64,000 bases of DNA from assembly GCA_043762325.1 (NCBI GenBank), contig JAYUMU010000151.1, forward strand, positions 22,365-86,364. Reading direction: 5' to 3'. This document shows, piece by piece, positions 17,275 through 25,933 of this stretch (positions are counted from its first letter, which is position 1; every line of letters begins with the position of its first letter). Both the position numbers and the translations under genes were made by a program. The stretch comes from JANXSS01 sp025356535 (GTDB lineage Bacteria; Pseudomonadota; Gammaproteobacteria; Burkholderiales; Burkholderiaceae_D). The notes below the pieces were generated by a model, which saw only the letters and a program-made list of their open reading frames with translations, had not been told where the DNA came from and did no database searches.

Positions 17275-18552
17275 ATGAAAGCAACCGATGCGGCCCGCCT
17301 GCCAACCCACCTGCCGACGCGGCCCGCCGCCACGCGCTGGTGGCTGCTGCTGGTGCTGTCGTTGCTGCTGCACCTGCTGATGCTGGCAGCCACCGGCGGC
17401 ATCGGCATGCCGGCCACGATGCCGCAGGCACCGGCGGTGACGGTGGTGCTGACCGGTGCCGCATTCAAGGCGGCTGCGCCCGCCGCCGCAGAACGCATGC
17501 CCGACCCGGCTGCGGCGGCAGCGCCTCGCGCACCGGCGCCGGTGGCGCCGGCAAGACCGGCACGCTCGCGCCGGCCACCGGGCGTCGCGGCACCCGCGCC
17601 GGAGGCAGTGGCGAACGCCTATCGCAGCGATGCGCCGGCTGCCAGCGCGGGCGGGCCGGCGCCGCCCGAGCCGATACCTGGCGAGACGCCGGTGCAGCAG
17701 CCCGCCGCGACGGCGCAGGCAGGCGAGGTCGCCGATGCACCCGCCGATACGCCCGCCGATATGCAACCGGTCCTTCCCGCGCCGGCCCGGCGCCGCGACA
17801 CTGCGCCGCCTTCCGCGCCCGCAACGGCGGCAGAAACAGCGGCCCCCGGCACCGCCGGCGCGACACCCGCCGCCGCCCGCTACCGGGTCAGCCTGCCCCC
17901 ATCTGTCAGGCTGTCCTATGAAGTGCGCTATGCCACCCGCGGCAGCATCACCCGCGGCAGCAGTACCGTCGACTGGCGCTTGGACGGCAGCGGCAGCGGC
18001 AACGCCTACGCCATCCATGGCGAGGTCAGCAAGTTCGGCCTGACGCTCTCCGCCTTTCGCAGCGAAGGCGCAATCGACGATGCCGGCATCGCACCGGTCC
18101 TGTACGCGGAAAAAAATGCCAGGCGCGCAGAGACCAACACGCATTTCCTGCGCGACGCCCGCCAGGCGATCAGCTTTTCGGCGGCCACCGACAGCTTGCC
18201 CCTGCAACCCGGCGCTCAGGACCGCGCCAGCATCCTGTGGCAGCTTGCGGGCATCGCACGCGGCCAGCGCGAGCTGCTGGTGCCGGGCGCCGTGCTCGAC
18301 GTGGTGGTGGCAGGCGTGCGCGATGCCGAACACTGGATGATCGAGATCGTCGGCGAAGAGACCATCAGCCTCGACACCGGCGAGGCCGGCGAAATCCGCG
18401 CCTGGCACCTGGTGCGCGCGCCGCGCAGCGGCACCTACGACAAGCGCATCGATATCTGGCTGGCGCCCGCGCGGCAGTGGTATCCGGTAAAGTTGCGCTA
18501 TACCGAACCGGGCGGCGACTATCTCGACCTCACGCTGTCGGCGCTGCGCTGA
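17275..18552 (+). CDS. DUF3108 protein with membrane anchor and proline-rich linker
   Basis: A 425-residue protein. A transmembrane segment (WWLLLVLSLLLHLLMLAATGG, about 22-42) and a long Pro/Ala-rich linker (about 60-205), TonB-like in composition, precede a DUF3108 domain. That domain begins RVSLPPSVRLSYEVRYATRG and ends DIWLAPARQWYPVKLRYTEPGGDYLDLTLSAL. The layout suggests a domain held out in the periplasm. A TACACT element ends six bases before the ATG, so the transcript may be nearly leaderless. It is paralogous to the next gene. Confidence 0.85.
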   Translation: MKATDAARLPTHLPTRPAATRWWLLLVLSLLLHLLMLAATGGIGMPATMPQAPAVTVVLTGAAFKAAAPAAAERMPDPAAAAAPRAPAPVAPARPARSRRPPGVAAPAPEAVANAYRSDAPAASAGGPAPPEPIPGETPVQQPAATAQAGEVADAPADTPADMQPVLPAPARRRDTAPPSAPATAAETAAPGTAGATPAAARYRVSLPPSVRLSYEVRYATRGSITRGSSTVDWRLDGSGSGNAYAIHGEVSKFGLTLSAFRSEGAIDDAGIAPVLYAEKNARRAETNTHFLRDARQAISFSAATDSLPLQPGAQDRASILWQLAGIARGQRELLVPGAVLDVVVAGVRDAEHWMIEIVGEETISLDTGEAGEIRAWHLVRAPRSGTYDKRIDIWLAPARQWYPVKLRYTEPGGDYLDLTLSALR

Positions 18553-18618
18553 TCGCTGCAACGCACGACTTGGCCATCGCTTCGGCGCACAACCGTTTTC
18601 AGGCAAGGACCCCGATTC

Positions 18619-19446
18619 ATGTTCATACAAACCATTTCCCGGCGCGTCCGGGCGCCGCTTGCCGGCATCGCGCTGGCCGGCTGCATGATGGCAGCAGCGG
18701 CAGAAGCGCCACCGGCAGCCGATGCAGCGCAGGCGCCCGCCACATCGCCCGCTGCGCCCACTACGGCAGCACAGCAGCCGGCAGCCATCCGCAAGGTCAG
18801 CCTGCCACCTTCGGCCGCGCTGCATTACAAGATCCGCGCCCAGCAAAGCGGCTTCAGCATCGACGGCACGGGCGAGGTGCAATGGCAGGTCGGCGACGGC
18901 AGGTTTTCGGTCACGAGCGAATCGCGCGCCAGCCTGTTCGGCACGGTGCTCGAAGCCAGAAGCGTCGGCGAGGTCGACCAGTTCGGCCTGGCGCCGGCCA
19001 GCTTCAACAACAAGCGCTTTCGCAAGGATGCGACCATCACCACTTTTGATCGCCAGAGCAAGACCATCAGCTTTTCCGCCTCTGCCGTGACCTATCCGAT
19101 CAAGGGCGGCGAACAGGATCGCAACAGCGTCATGTGGCAACTGATCGGCGTTGCCCGCGGCGCCGAGGGCAAGTTCAAGACCGGCAGCGAATGGCGCTTT
19201 TTCGTGGCCGGCCAGCGCGACGCCGAACCGTGGACCTTCAAGGTCGGCAAGACCGAAAAGATCCGCACGGCGCTGGGCGACCTGAACACGGTGCACGTCG
19301 TGCGCGCGCCGCCGCCGGACGCAAAGGGGCAGCAGCTCGACATCTGGCTGGCGCCGGCGATGGAATGGTATCCGGCGCGCATACGTTTTACCGACCCCGA
19401 CGGCGAATACATCGAGCAGACGCTCGAATCGATTGCCCGGACTTGA
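18619..19446 (+). CDS. Exported DUF3108 protein, paralogue of the preceding gene
   Basis: A 275-residue protein with a signal peptide (residues 1-28, ending MAAAAEA). A short Ala/Pro stretch and a DUF3108 domain follow. The domain shares with its neighbour KVSLPPSAALHYKIRA, NSVMWQLIGVARG and QQLDIWLAPAMEWYPARIRFTDPDGEYIEQTL. The function of the domain is unknown. The two genes are 66 bp apart, on the same strand, and look like a tandem duplication with the first copy having gained a membrane anchor and linker. CAAGGA lies just upstream of the ATG. Confidence 0.88.
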   Translation: MFIQTISRRVRAPLAGIALAGCMMAAAAEAPPAADAAQAPATSPAAPTTAAQQPAAIRKVSLPPSAALHYKIRAQQSGFSIDGTGEVQWQVGDGRFSVTSESRASLFGTVLEARSVGEVDQFGLAPASFNNKRFRKDATITTFDRQSKTISFSASAVTYPIKGGEQDRNSVMWQLIGVARGAEGKFKTGSEWRFFVAGQRDAEPWTFKVGKTEKIRTALGDLNTVHVVRAPPPDAKGQQLDIWLAPAMEWYPARIRFTDPDGEYIEQTLESIART

Positions 19447-19577
19447 AGGCACCGCACCGACCTCGCAGCGCCACGCTGCAGGTTGCCGGCATCTGTACAC
19501 GCGGGCGGCACGCGCCGCCTGCAGGACGCTTCGCCGTATGACGCGTCGATCACTTCCTCCTCATTTCCGGACATGAC

Positions 19578-20282
19578 ATGACATCAACTAACCGCGCCCT
19601 GGTCCTCTTTTCCGGTGGCCAGGACTCCACAACCTGCCTGGCCTGGGCGCTGTCGCGCTATGCCCATGTGGAAACCATCGGCTTCGATTACGGCCAGCGG
19701 CATGCCATCGAACTGCGCGTGCGACCGCAGCTGCTGTCGAAAATCGTGACGATCGATCCGGCCTGGGCGCCGCGCCTGGGCGAAGACCACCTGATCGACC
19801 TGTCGCTGCTCGGCAAAATTTCGGAAACGGCGCTGACGCGCGACGTCGACATCGCCTTTTGCAACGATGGTTTGCCGAACACGTTCGTTCCCGGCCGCAA
19901 TCTGCTGTTCATGATGGTCGCCGCCACCGTCGCCTATCGGCGCGGCTTGGATGTGCTGGTGGGCGGCATGTGCGAAACCGATTTTTCCGGCTATCCCGAC
20001 TGCCGCGACGACAGCATGAAGGCGCTGCAGGTCGCGCTCAATCTTGGCATGGCGACCCGGCTGAAACTGGAGACGCCACTGATGTGGATCGACAAGGCGG
20101 CAACCTGGTCGCTGGCGCAGGACCTGGGTGGCGCTGCGCTGGTGGAACTGATCCGCGCCGACACCCATACCTGTTATCTGGGCGAGCGCGGCGTGCTGCA
20201 CGACTGGGGGCATGGCTGCGGCGTCTGCCCGGCGTGCGCCTTGCGCGCGCGCGGGCATGCCGAGTTTGTCGCCCGGGCCTGA
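19578..20282 (+). CDS. queC: 7-cyano-7-deazaguanine synthase
   Basis: QueC turns 7-carboxy-7-deazaguanine into preQ0 with ATP and ammonia, in queuosine biosynthesis. The PP-loop is SGGQDSTT (12-19). The zinc site is Cys199, Cys214, Cys217 and Cys220 (CYL... CGVCPAC). FVPGRNLLFM and CRDDSMKALQVALNLGM are family signatures. 234 aa is the normal length. The 131-bp gap before it holds no recognisable preQ1 riboswitch. No other que gene is in the window. Confidence 0.96.
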   Translation: MTSTNRALVLFSGGQDSTTCLAWALSRYAHVETIGFDYGQRHAIELRVRPQLLSKIVTIDPAWAPRLGEDHLIDLSLLGKISETALTRDVDIAFCNDGLPNTFVPGRNLLFMMVAATVAYRRGLDVLVGGMCETDFSGYPDCRDDSMKALQVALNLGMATRLKLETPLMWIDKAATWSLAQDLGGAALVELIRADTHTCYLGERGVLHDWGHGCGVCPACALRARGHAEFVARA

Positions 20283-20306
20283 ACGACCTGGAGCGTTGAA
20301 GCGACC

Positions 20307-20330
20307 GCCCGGCGACAAACGCCGCCGGGC
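20307..20330. terminator. Hairpin between queC and the lipoprotein pseudogene
   Basis: GCCCGGCG (20307-20314) and CGCCGGGC (20323-20330) form a perfect 8-bp stem with an 8-nt loop between two convergent genes. There is no T-tract, so termination would be factor-assisted or weak. Confidence 0.45.
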
Positions 20331-20353
20331 TCGGGCGCATTCGAAAACAGACT

Positions 20354-20832
20354 TTATTTCGTTGTGGATGTTGCAACGGCAGGCGCGGCAGCCGGGTCTT
20401 TTGGAGCAACCGGCAGATAGGTGGTTTCACCCATCATCACCTGGAACAGGTCGGGTAATCGTAGGCTGCGCCCGATGCGGCATCGACGCCGGCGCCGATG
20501 AAGCCGCCAAACAGCAGGTTCCCGGCCATCATGCCCTTGGTCGCGGATTTGGCGACTGCCATGCCGGCAGGCAGATCGGCCTTTTCACATTTGACGTTCA
20601 TGTCGCCGTACGCACGGTGCACGGTCACGGTGCCCGGCGTCGTGACGTAATAGACGCCCTTGTCGTTTTCAAGCTTGCAGCTCGCGCCCGCAACCGGACC
20701 GGACTTCTGCAGGGTTTCGACCGACACGACCTGACTGGTTCCATTGACAATCGATGCGCAGCCCGTAAGCGATGCAACGGCAATTGCCGCGGCAAGGATT
20801 GCGGACGTTTTCAAAAAAATTTTATACGACAT
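20354..20832 (-). pseudogene. Small lipoprotein gene with a one-base frameshift near its 3' end
   Basis: The intact frame from ATG 20832 (AGGGAG upstream) encodes an outer-membrane-type lipoprotein: a lipobox SLTGC at residues 21-25, SIVNGTSQVVSVETLQKSGPVAGASCKLENDKG, VTVHRAYGDMNVKCEKADLP and a glycine-rich hydrophobic hairpin (MMAGNLLFGGFIGAGVDAASGAAYDYP). This frame stops at 20437 after the unnatural tail TCSR. Adding one base in the G3 run at 20453-20455 restores a frame that reads DLFQVMMGETTYLPVAPKDPAAAP... and stops at 20354. The shift may be a real mutation or a sequencing error. The role is unknown. Confidence 0.75.
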
Positions 20833-21190
20833 TTTTTAATTACTCCCTGGTTGAGACACAGGCGAACACCCATGCCGTTCGATCTCGAACGCGGTCGCAG
20901 CAGTTCGAGAGCCTTCATACGCCACCCCACCGGATGCGGATCACATCTTTCAATGTGGCGTGGCGACAGCCATCAGAACCTTCGGCAACGCGACAAGCTA
21001 TCCGAAATCGCAGCAAGGCGAAATACCCTGTCCAGGCAATTAGAATTTCGTTGTGGAATGGGAGAAATCGTGTGGCGTCGCGGCGAAACTGGCCGCGCGC
21101 TGACCGTCATCCAGGCAGTCGCCATTGACTTGGACAGCTACTGGACTGACAAGGGATCGAACCGACTCGTCGTGCGAGCAGTAAGCATTC
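20833..21190. other. 358-bp intergenic region with no gene seen
   Basis: The region lies between the lipoprotein gene and the terminator of the large oxidoreductase gene. It holds an inverted repeat CTCGAAC/GTTCGAG (20884-20890 and 20903-20909, 12-nt loop) and a TTAGAATTT stretch near 21040. Open frames crossing it have no ribosome site and no family resemblance. Confidence 0.5.
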
Positions 21191-21227
21191 AAAAACAGCG
21201 GGCGGTTGCCTCTTGCCGGGCAACCGC
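21191..21227 (-). terminator. Intrinsic terminator of the indolepyruvate oxidoreductase gene
   Basis: Read on the minus strand, GCGGTTGCC and GGCAACCGC form a perfect 9-bp stem (21202-21210 with 21219-21227, 8-nt loop). CCGCTG and five T residues (21191-21195) follow. It lies 12 bp after the stop codon of the gene at 21240. Confidence 0.8.
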
Positions 21228-21239
21228 TGCGACAACGCC

Positions 21240-24200
21240 TCAGGCCGCCTGCTGACGCACCAGCTCGATCACCTTGCCCGCATTGTCCGACTCTGGCGCA
21301 TCGAAGGCCGCCAGCAACGCCGCCTCGTGCACCCGCGCAGCTTCCAGATGCCGCGCCTTCACATGTCCATAGCCGCGGATGTCTTCCGGAATGCTGGCAA
21401 TCACTACTGCAGTGGCAAGGTTCGACGCCGTCAATCGCGTCAGCAGCCGTGCGACGGTTGCCCGGTATTGCACCACCAGCGCACGCTCCTGGCGACGTTC
21501 TTCGGTGTGGCCGAAGGGATCGAAAAACGTGCCGCGCAGCGCCTTGAATTTCGCCAGCACCGAAAACGCCCGCAGCATCCACGGCCCGAATTCCTGCTTG
21601 ATGAGATGACCTTTCGCATCATGCTTTGCCATGATCGGCGGCGCCAGGTGAAACTTCAGCTTGTAGTCGCCTTCGAACATGCCGGCCACTTTTGCGGCGA
21701 AGGCACCGCTGGTGTAGAGCCGCGCGACTTCGTATTCATCTTTATAGGCCATCAGCTTGAAGAAGTAGCGCGCCACCGCTTCCGTCAAGCGTAATGCGGC
21801 AGGCGGCCCGCTCAATGCCGTCTCGGCTGCGCGCACCTGCTCGACGAAGTCCTGGTACCGGCGTGCATAGTCGGCGTTCTGGTAGTCGGTCAGGAACGCC
21901 ACGCGGCGCTTGATGATGTCGTCCAGACTCTGGCTGCGCTTGAATTCGATCACCTGCGCCGGCGCTTCAGCCGTTGCGCCATTCATGCGCGCCAGTTTTT
22001 CCACCGCGGCGAGATCATGCGCGGCAGTGCGGCCCCAGACGAACGCCTGCTGGTTGAAGTCGACCGACACGCCGTTCAAAGTGATCGCCTGCGTCAGCGC
22101 CGCATGCGACAGCGGCACCCAGCCCTTCTGCCAGCAATAGCCCAGCATGAACATGTTGGTGGCAATCGAGTCGCCCATCAGCGCCGTGGCGATCCTGCCG
22201 GCGTCGATGACGTCGACCCGCTCGGCGCCGCAGGCTGCGCGAATCGCCGCCTGCGCGGCGGCGCCCGGATACTGCCAGTCCGGATTTTTCACAAACGCAG
22301 CCGTTGGCGTCGCCGTGCCATTGACGGCGCCATGGGTGCGGCCTTCGCCCATGCGCGAGAGCGCGTCGCGCCCGGCGGTGACGATCATGTCGCAACCGAT
22401 GACGAGGTCTGCCGCGCCGGTGCCGACGCGGGTCGAATGAATGTCCTGCGGCTGGTCGGCCAGGCGCACGTGCGACAGCACCGGGCCGCCCTTTTGCGCC
22501 AGGCCGCTCATGTCCAGCACCGAGCAGCCGCGGCCCTCGATGTGGGCTGCCATGGCCAGGATCTGGCCGACCGTTACCACCCCGGTGCCGCCGATGCCTG
22601 TGACCAGGATGCCGTAACCGTTTGCCGTGCTTGGCACCACAGGTTGCGGCAGCGTGCCGGCGAGCGCGTCCGGCGAGGCCAGTGCGGCCGGCGTCACCGC
22701 GGCGGCTTTTTTCGGTTTCTTCAGGCTGCCGCCTTCGACCGTCACGAAGCTCGGACAAAAACCCGTGACACAGGAAAAATCCTTGTTGCACGACGACTGG
22801 TTGATCTGCCGCTTGCGGCCGAACTCGGTCTCCAGCGGCTCGACCGAGAGGCAATTCGATTGCACGCTGCAGTCGCCGCAGCCTTCGCAGACCGCTTCGT
22901 TGATGACGACGCGCTTTGCCGGATCGGGATACTCATTGCGTTTCCGGCGCCGGCGTTTTTCCGAGGCACAGGTCTGGTCGTAGATCATGGCCGAGACGCC
23001 CTTGCATTCGCGAAGCTCGCGCTGGACGGCGTCGAGTTCGCTGCGATGGCGCACGGTCACGCCCGGCGCCCAATCGTAGCCGGCCGGATACTTGTCCGGC
23101 TCGTCTGTTACGACGATGATCGGTGTGACGCCTTCGGCGGCGATCTGGCGCGAGATGATGGCCGGGTCGAGCGGGCCGTCGAAGGCCTGGCCGCCGGTCA
23201 TGGCAACCGCATCGTTGTAGAGGATCTTGTAGGTCATGTTGACCTTCGATGCGACGGCCGCGCGGATCGCCAGCAGGCCCGAATGATAATAGGTGCCGTC
23301 GCCCAGGTTCGCAAAGACATGCTGCTCGGAGGTGAACGGTGAATGGCCGATCCAGGTCGTGCCCTCGCCGCCCATGTGAGTGAAGGTCGCGGTCTCGCGG
23401 TCCATCCACAGCACCATGTAATGGCAGCCGATGCCGGCCAGCGCGCGGCTGCCGTCGGGCAGCTTGGTCGAGGTATTGTGCGGGCAGCCCGAGCAGAAAT
23501 GCGGTATGCGGTCCTTGGCCGGATCGGGTGCTGCGGCGACCTTCAGGATGGCTTCCTTGGCCTCCAGATAAGCGACCCGTTCCCTGACGCGTTGCTCGAC
23601 CGGATGGCCGGCAAAGTACTTGCTGATCCGGCTGGCAATCGCCCGGGCGATCTGCGCCGGATTCAATTCATAGGTCGCCGGCAGCAGCCAGTCGCCGTGG
23701 CCGACACCGGGCCGGTTGCTCCATTCGCCGGTGTCGTCGAACTTGCCGACCACGCGCGGGCGCACGTCGTCGCGCCAGTTGTAGAGTTCTTCCTTGACCT
23801 GGTATTCGAGGATCTGGCGCTTTTCCTCGACCACCAGGATTTCCTCCAGTCCCTGGGCAAAAGTACGCACGCCCTCGGCTTCCAGCGGCCAGGTCATGCC
23901 GACCTTGTAGAGCCGGATGCCGATGTCGGCGGCAACCGCTTCGTCGATGCCGAGGTCAGCCAGCGCCTGGCGGGTATCGAGATAGGATTTGCCGGCGGTG
24001 ATGATGCCGATCCTGGCGCGCGGGCTGTCCCAGATGATGCGGTTCAACTTGTTGGCGCGGGCATAGGCCAGCGCCGCATACCACTTGAAGTTGTTCATGC
24101 GGGCTTCCTGCTCCAGCACCGCATCCGGCCAGCGGATGTTGAGCCCACCCGGCGGCAGGTCGAAGTCTTGCGGCAGCACGATCTGCACGCGATCCGGATC

Positions 24201-24887
24201 GAGTTCGACCGAAGCGCCCGACTCGACGATGTCGGTCACGCATTTCATCGCCACCCAAAGGCCCGTGTAGCGGCTCATCGCCCAGCCGTGCAGGCCGTAG
24301 TCGAGATACTCCTGCACCGACGACGGATAGAGCACCGGAATGCCGCAAGCTTTCAAGATATGTTCGCTCTGATGCGCGGTCGTCGACGACTTGGCGGCAT
24401 GGTCGTCGCCGGCCAGCACCAGCACGCCGCCATTGCGGGCGCTGCCGGCCATGTTGGCATGCTTGAAGACGTCGCCGCAGCGGTCCACGCCCGGGCCCTT
24501 GCCGTACCACATGCCGAAGACGCCGTCGTACTGCGCCTGCGGAAACAGGTTGACCTGCTGCGTGCCCCAGATGCTGGTGGCGGCCAGGTCTTCGTTGACG
24601 CCGGGGACGAATTTCACGTGATGGGCATCGAGGTACTTCTTCGCCTTGGCGGCGGTCTGGTCGACGCTGCCCAGCGGCGAGCCGCGATAGCCTGTGATGA
24701 AGCCGGCGGTGTTGAGACCTGCGCGCAGGTCGCGTTCGCGCTGCAGCATCGGCAGCCGGATCAGGGCCTGGGTGCCGGTGATGAAGGCGCGGCCGTGCTC
24801 GAGCGTGTACTTGTCGTTGAGGGTGATGCCGGGGTCGGTGCCGGGGTCGGTCGCCGGCGTCTGGTCGGGGTGGTGGGGCGCATTCAT
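21240..24887 (-). CDS. Fused indolepyruvate ferredoxin oxidoreductase-family protein
   Basis: A 1215-residue single-chain member of the indolepyruvate/2-oxoacid ferredoxin oxidoreductase family, which decarboxylates aryl-pyruvates to aryl-acetyl-CoA with thiamine diphosphate. The N-terminal IorA-like part shows GFITGYRGSPLGSVD and the TPP-binding region FCSGCPHN ... GIGCHYMV ... MGGEGTTWIG. A single ferredoxin-like cluster (CEGCGDCSVQSNC, with more cysteines in NKDFSCVTGFCPSF) follows. The C-terminal IorB-like gamma domain begins GILVTGIGGTGVVTVGQILAMAAH. Start ATG 24887 has GGAGACAAG upstream. Placement next to phhA and hppD fits aromatic amino-acid breakdown. Confidence 0.93.
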   Translation of the reverse strand: MNAPHHPDQTPATDPGTDPGITLNDKYTLEHGRAFITGTQALIRLPMLQRERDLRAGLNTAGFITGYRGSPLGSVDQTAAKAKKYLDAHHVKFVPGVNEDLAATSIWGTQQVNLFPQAQYDGVFGMWYGKGPGVDRCGDVFKHANMAGSARNGGVLVLAGDDHAAKSSTTAHQSEHILKACGIPVLYPSSVQEYLDYGLHGWAMSRYTGLWVAMKCVTDIVESGASVELDPDRVQIVLPQDFDLPPGGLNIRWPDAVLEQEARMNNFKWYAALAYARANKLNRIIWDSPRARIGIITAGKSYLDTRQALADLGIDEAVAADIGIRLYKVGMTWPLEAEGVRTFAQGLEEILVVEEKRQILEYQVKEELYNWRDDVRPRVVGKFDDTGEWSNRPGVGHGDWLLPATYELNPAQIARAIASRISKYFAGHPVEQRVRERVAYLEAKEAILKVAAAPDPAKDRIPHFCSGCPHNTSTKLPDGSRALAGIGCHYMVLWMDRETATFTHMGGEGTTWIGHSPFTSEQHVFANLGDGTYYHSGLLAIRAAVASKVNMTYKILYNDAVAMTGGQAFDGPLDPAIISRQIAAEGVTPIIVVTDEPDKYPAGYDWAPGVTVRHRSELDAVQRELRECKGVSAMIYDQTCASEKRRRRKRNEYPDPAKRVVINEAVCEGCGDCSVQSNCLSVEPLETEFGRKRQINQSSCNKDFSCVTGFCPSFVTVEGGSLKKPKKAAAVTPAALASPDALAGTLPQPVVPSTANGYGILVTGIGGTGVVTVGQILAMAAHIEGRGCSVLDMSGLAQKGGPVLSHVRLADQPQDIHSTRVGTGAADLVIGCDMIVTAGRDALSRMGEGRTHGAVNGTATPTAAFVKNPDWQYPGAAAQAAIRAACGAERVDVIDAGRIATALMGDSIATNMFMLGYCWQKGWVPLSHAALTQAITLNGVSVDFNQQAFVWGRTAAHDLAAVEKLARMNGATAEAPAQVIEFKRSQSLDDIIKRRVAFLTDYQNADYARRYQDFVEQVRAAETALSGPPAALRLTEAVARYFFKLMAYKDEYEVARLYTSGAFAAKVAGMFEGDYKLKFHLAPPIMAKHDAKGHLIKQEFGPWMLRAFSVLAKFKALRGTFFDPFGHTEERRQERALVVQYRATVARLLTRLTASNLATAVVIASIPEDIRGYGHVKARHLEAARVHEAALLAAFDAPESDNAGKVIELVRQQAA

Positions 24888-25033
24888 CTTTCTTGTCTCC
24901 GTGCCAAAAATCGTGTCTTTGGGGCGAGCCGGTCGCCGTTCGACGCCTTGCCTTGTGAGGTCGACGTCCCTCTGTATTTATGCCCTACGGTAGCACAATT
25001 GCCCGTGTGATTCTTGCAACGCGGCGGGCCGCG

Positions 25034-25933
25034 TCATGTCGGCGCAATCACCTTTTCATCCGGCAGCAATGCATTGGCCGCAAGCGGCGCCAGGTTCTGC
25101 AGGCGCGCATACAGCGGCGTGAAATCGGGTGCCGTTTTCTCGAACAGTTCGGCAAAGCTCTCGATGACGAAATAGGTTTCCTGGAACGCGTCGATCCTGT
25201 AGCGCGTGCGCATGACGCGCTCGACATCGAAGCCGATGCGCTGCGGCGCAGGACTCTGCAGGCAGTATGCGATCTCGCCGCCCGACGACAGCAGGCCGGC
25301 GCCGTAGGCACGCAGGCCGGCAGGCGTGGCGATCAAGCCGAATTCGATGGTGTACCAGTACAGCCGCGCCAGATACGGCAGGCCACCCAGCGGCATGGCC
25401 TTCAGGCCGCCCTTGCCGTACTCCTGCAGGTGGTCGGCAAAAACCGGATCGAACAGCAGCGGCACATGGCCGAAGAAGTCATGGAAGATGTCCGGCTCGA
25501 CGATGTAGTCGAATTCTTCCGGCGTGCGCAGCCAGACCGTGACCGGAAAGCGGCGCGCCGCCAGGTGCTCGAAAAACACCTGGTCCGGCACCAGGCCGGG
25601 CACCGCCACCAGCGTCCAGCCGGTCGCCTGCTGCAGCGCGATCGAGGCGACGGCGAGTTCGGGAATGCCTGCGCTTGCCTGCATCCTTTCCAGGTTGTCG
25701 ATGAAGGCGGCGCAGGCGCGCCCGGGCAGGAGCGCTGCCTGGCGCGCATACAGGCGCCGCCACAGTGCATGCTGCGCAGGCGTGCAGGCCGGCCAGTCCT
25801 GCGTCACCACGTACGCTGCATCGGCATGCGCGTAGTCGCCGCGCAGCTTGCCGCCGTCGGATTTTTCGGCGAGGGTGCGCAGGAATGCAGCCTGCTCGTC
25901 CAGGGCGACACCAGGGGCAGCCGTTGCGTTCAT
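25034..25933 (-). CDS. phhA: Phenylalanine 4-monooxygenase
   Basis: Tetrahydropterin- and iron-dependent hydroxylase that turns phenylalanine into tyrosine. The iron ligands are His151 and His156 (FHDFFGHVPLL) and Glu197 (YWYTIEFGL). VPGLVPDQVFFEHLAARRFPVTVWLR and SSGGEIAYCLQS are also typical. 299 aa is a normal bacterial length. Its ATG overlaps the stop of hppD (ATGA), so the two are translationally coupled. A short GC palindrome follows the stop without a T-tract. Confidence 0.97.
   Translation of the reverse strand: MNATAAPGVALDEQAAFLRTLAEKSDGGKLRGDYAHADAAYVVTQDWPACTPAQHALWRRLYARQAALLPGRACAAFIDNLERMQASAGIPELAVASIALQQATGWTLVAVPGLVPDQVFFEHLAARRFPVTVWLRTPEEFDYIVEPDIFHDFFGHVPLLFDPVFADHLQEYGKGGLKAMPLGGLPYLARLYWYTIEFGLIATPAGLRAYGAGLLSSGGEIAYCLQSPAPQRIGFDVERVMRTRYRIDAFQETYFVIESFAELFEKTAPDFTPLYARLQNLAPLAANALLPDEKVIAPT

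Noticed and set aside
19447..19577. PreQ1 riboswitch before queC
   Set aside because: No preQ1-type hairpin followed by an A-rich tail was found in the 131-bp gap.
20212..21255. 347-codon plus-strand frame crossing the lipoprotein gene and the terminator region
   Set aside because: It overlaps queC, the lipoprotein gene and an intrinsic terminator on the other strand; composition is that of a chance frame.
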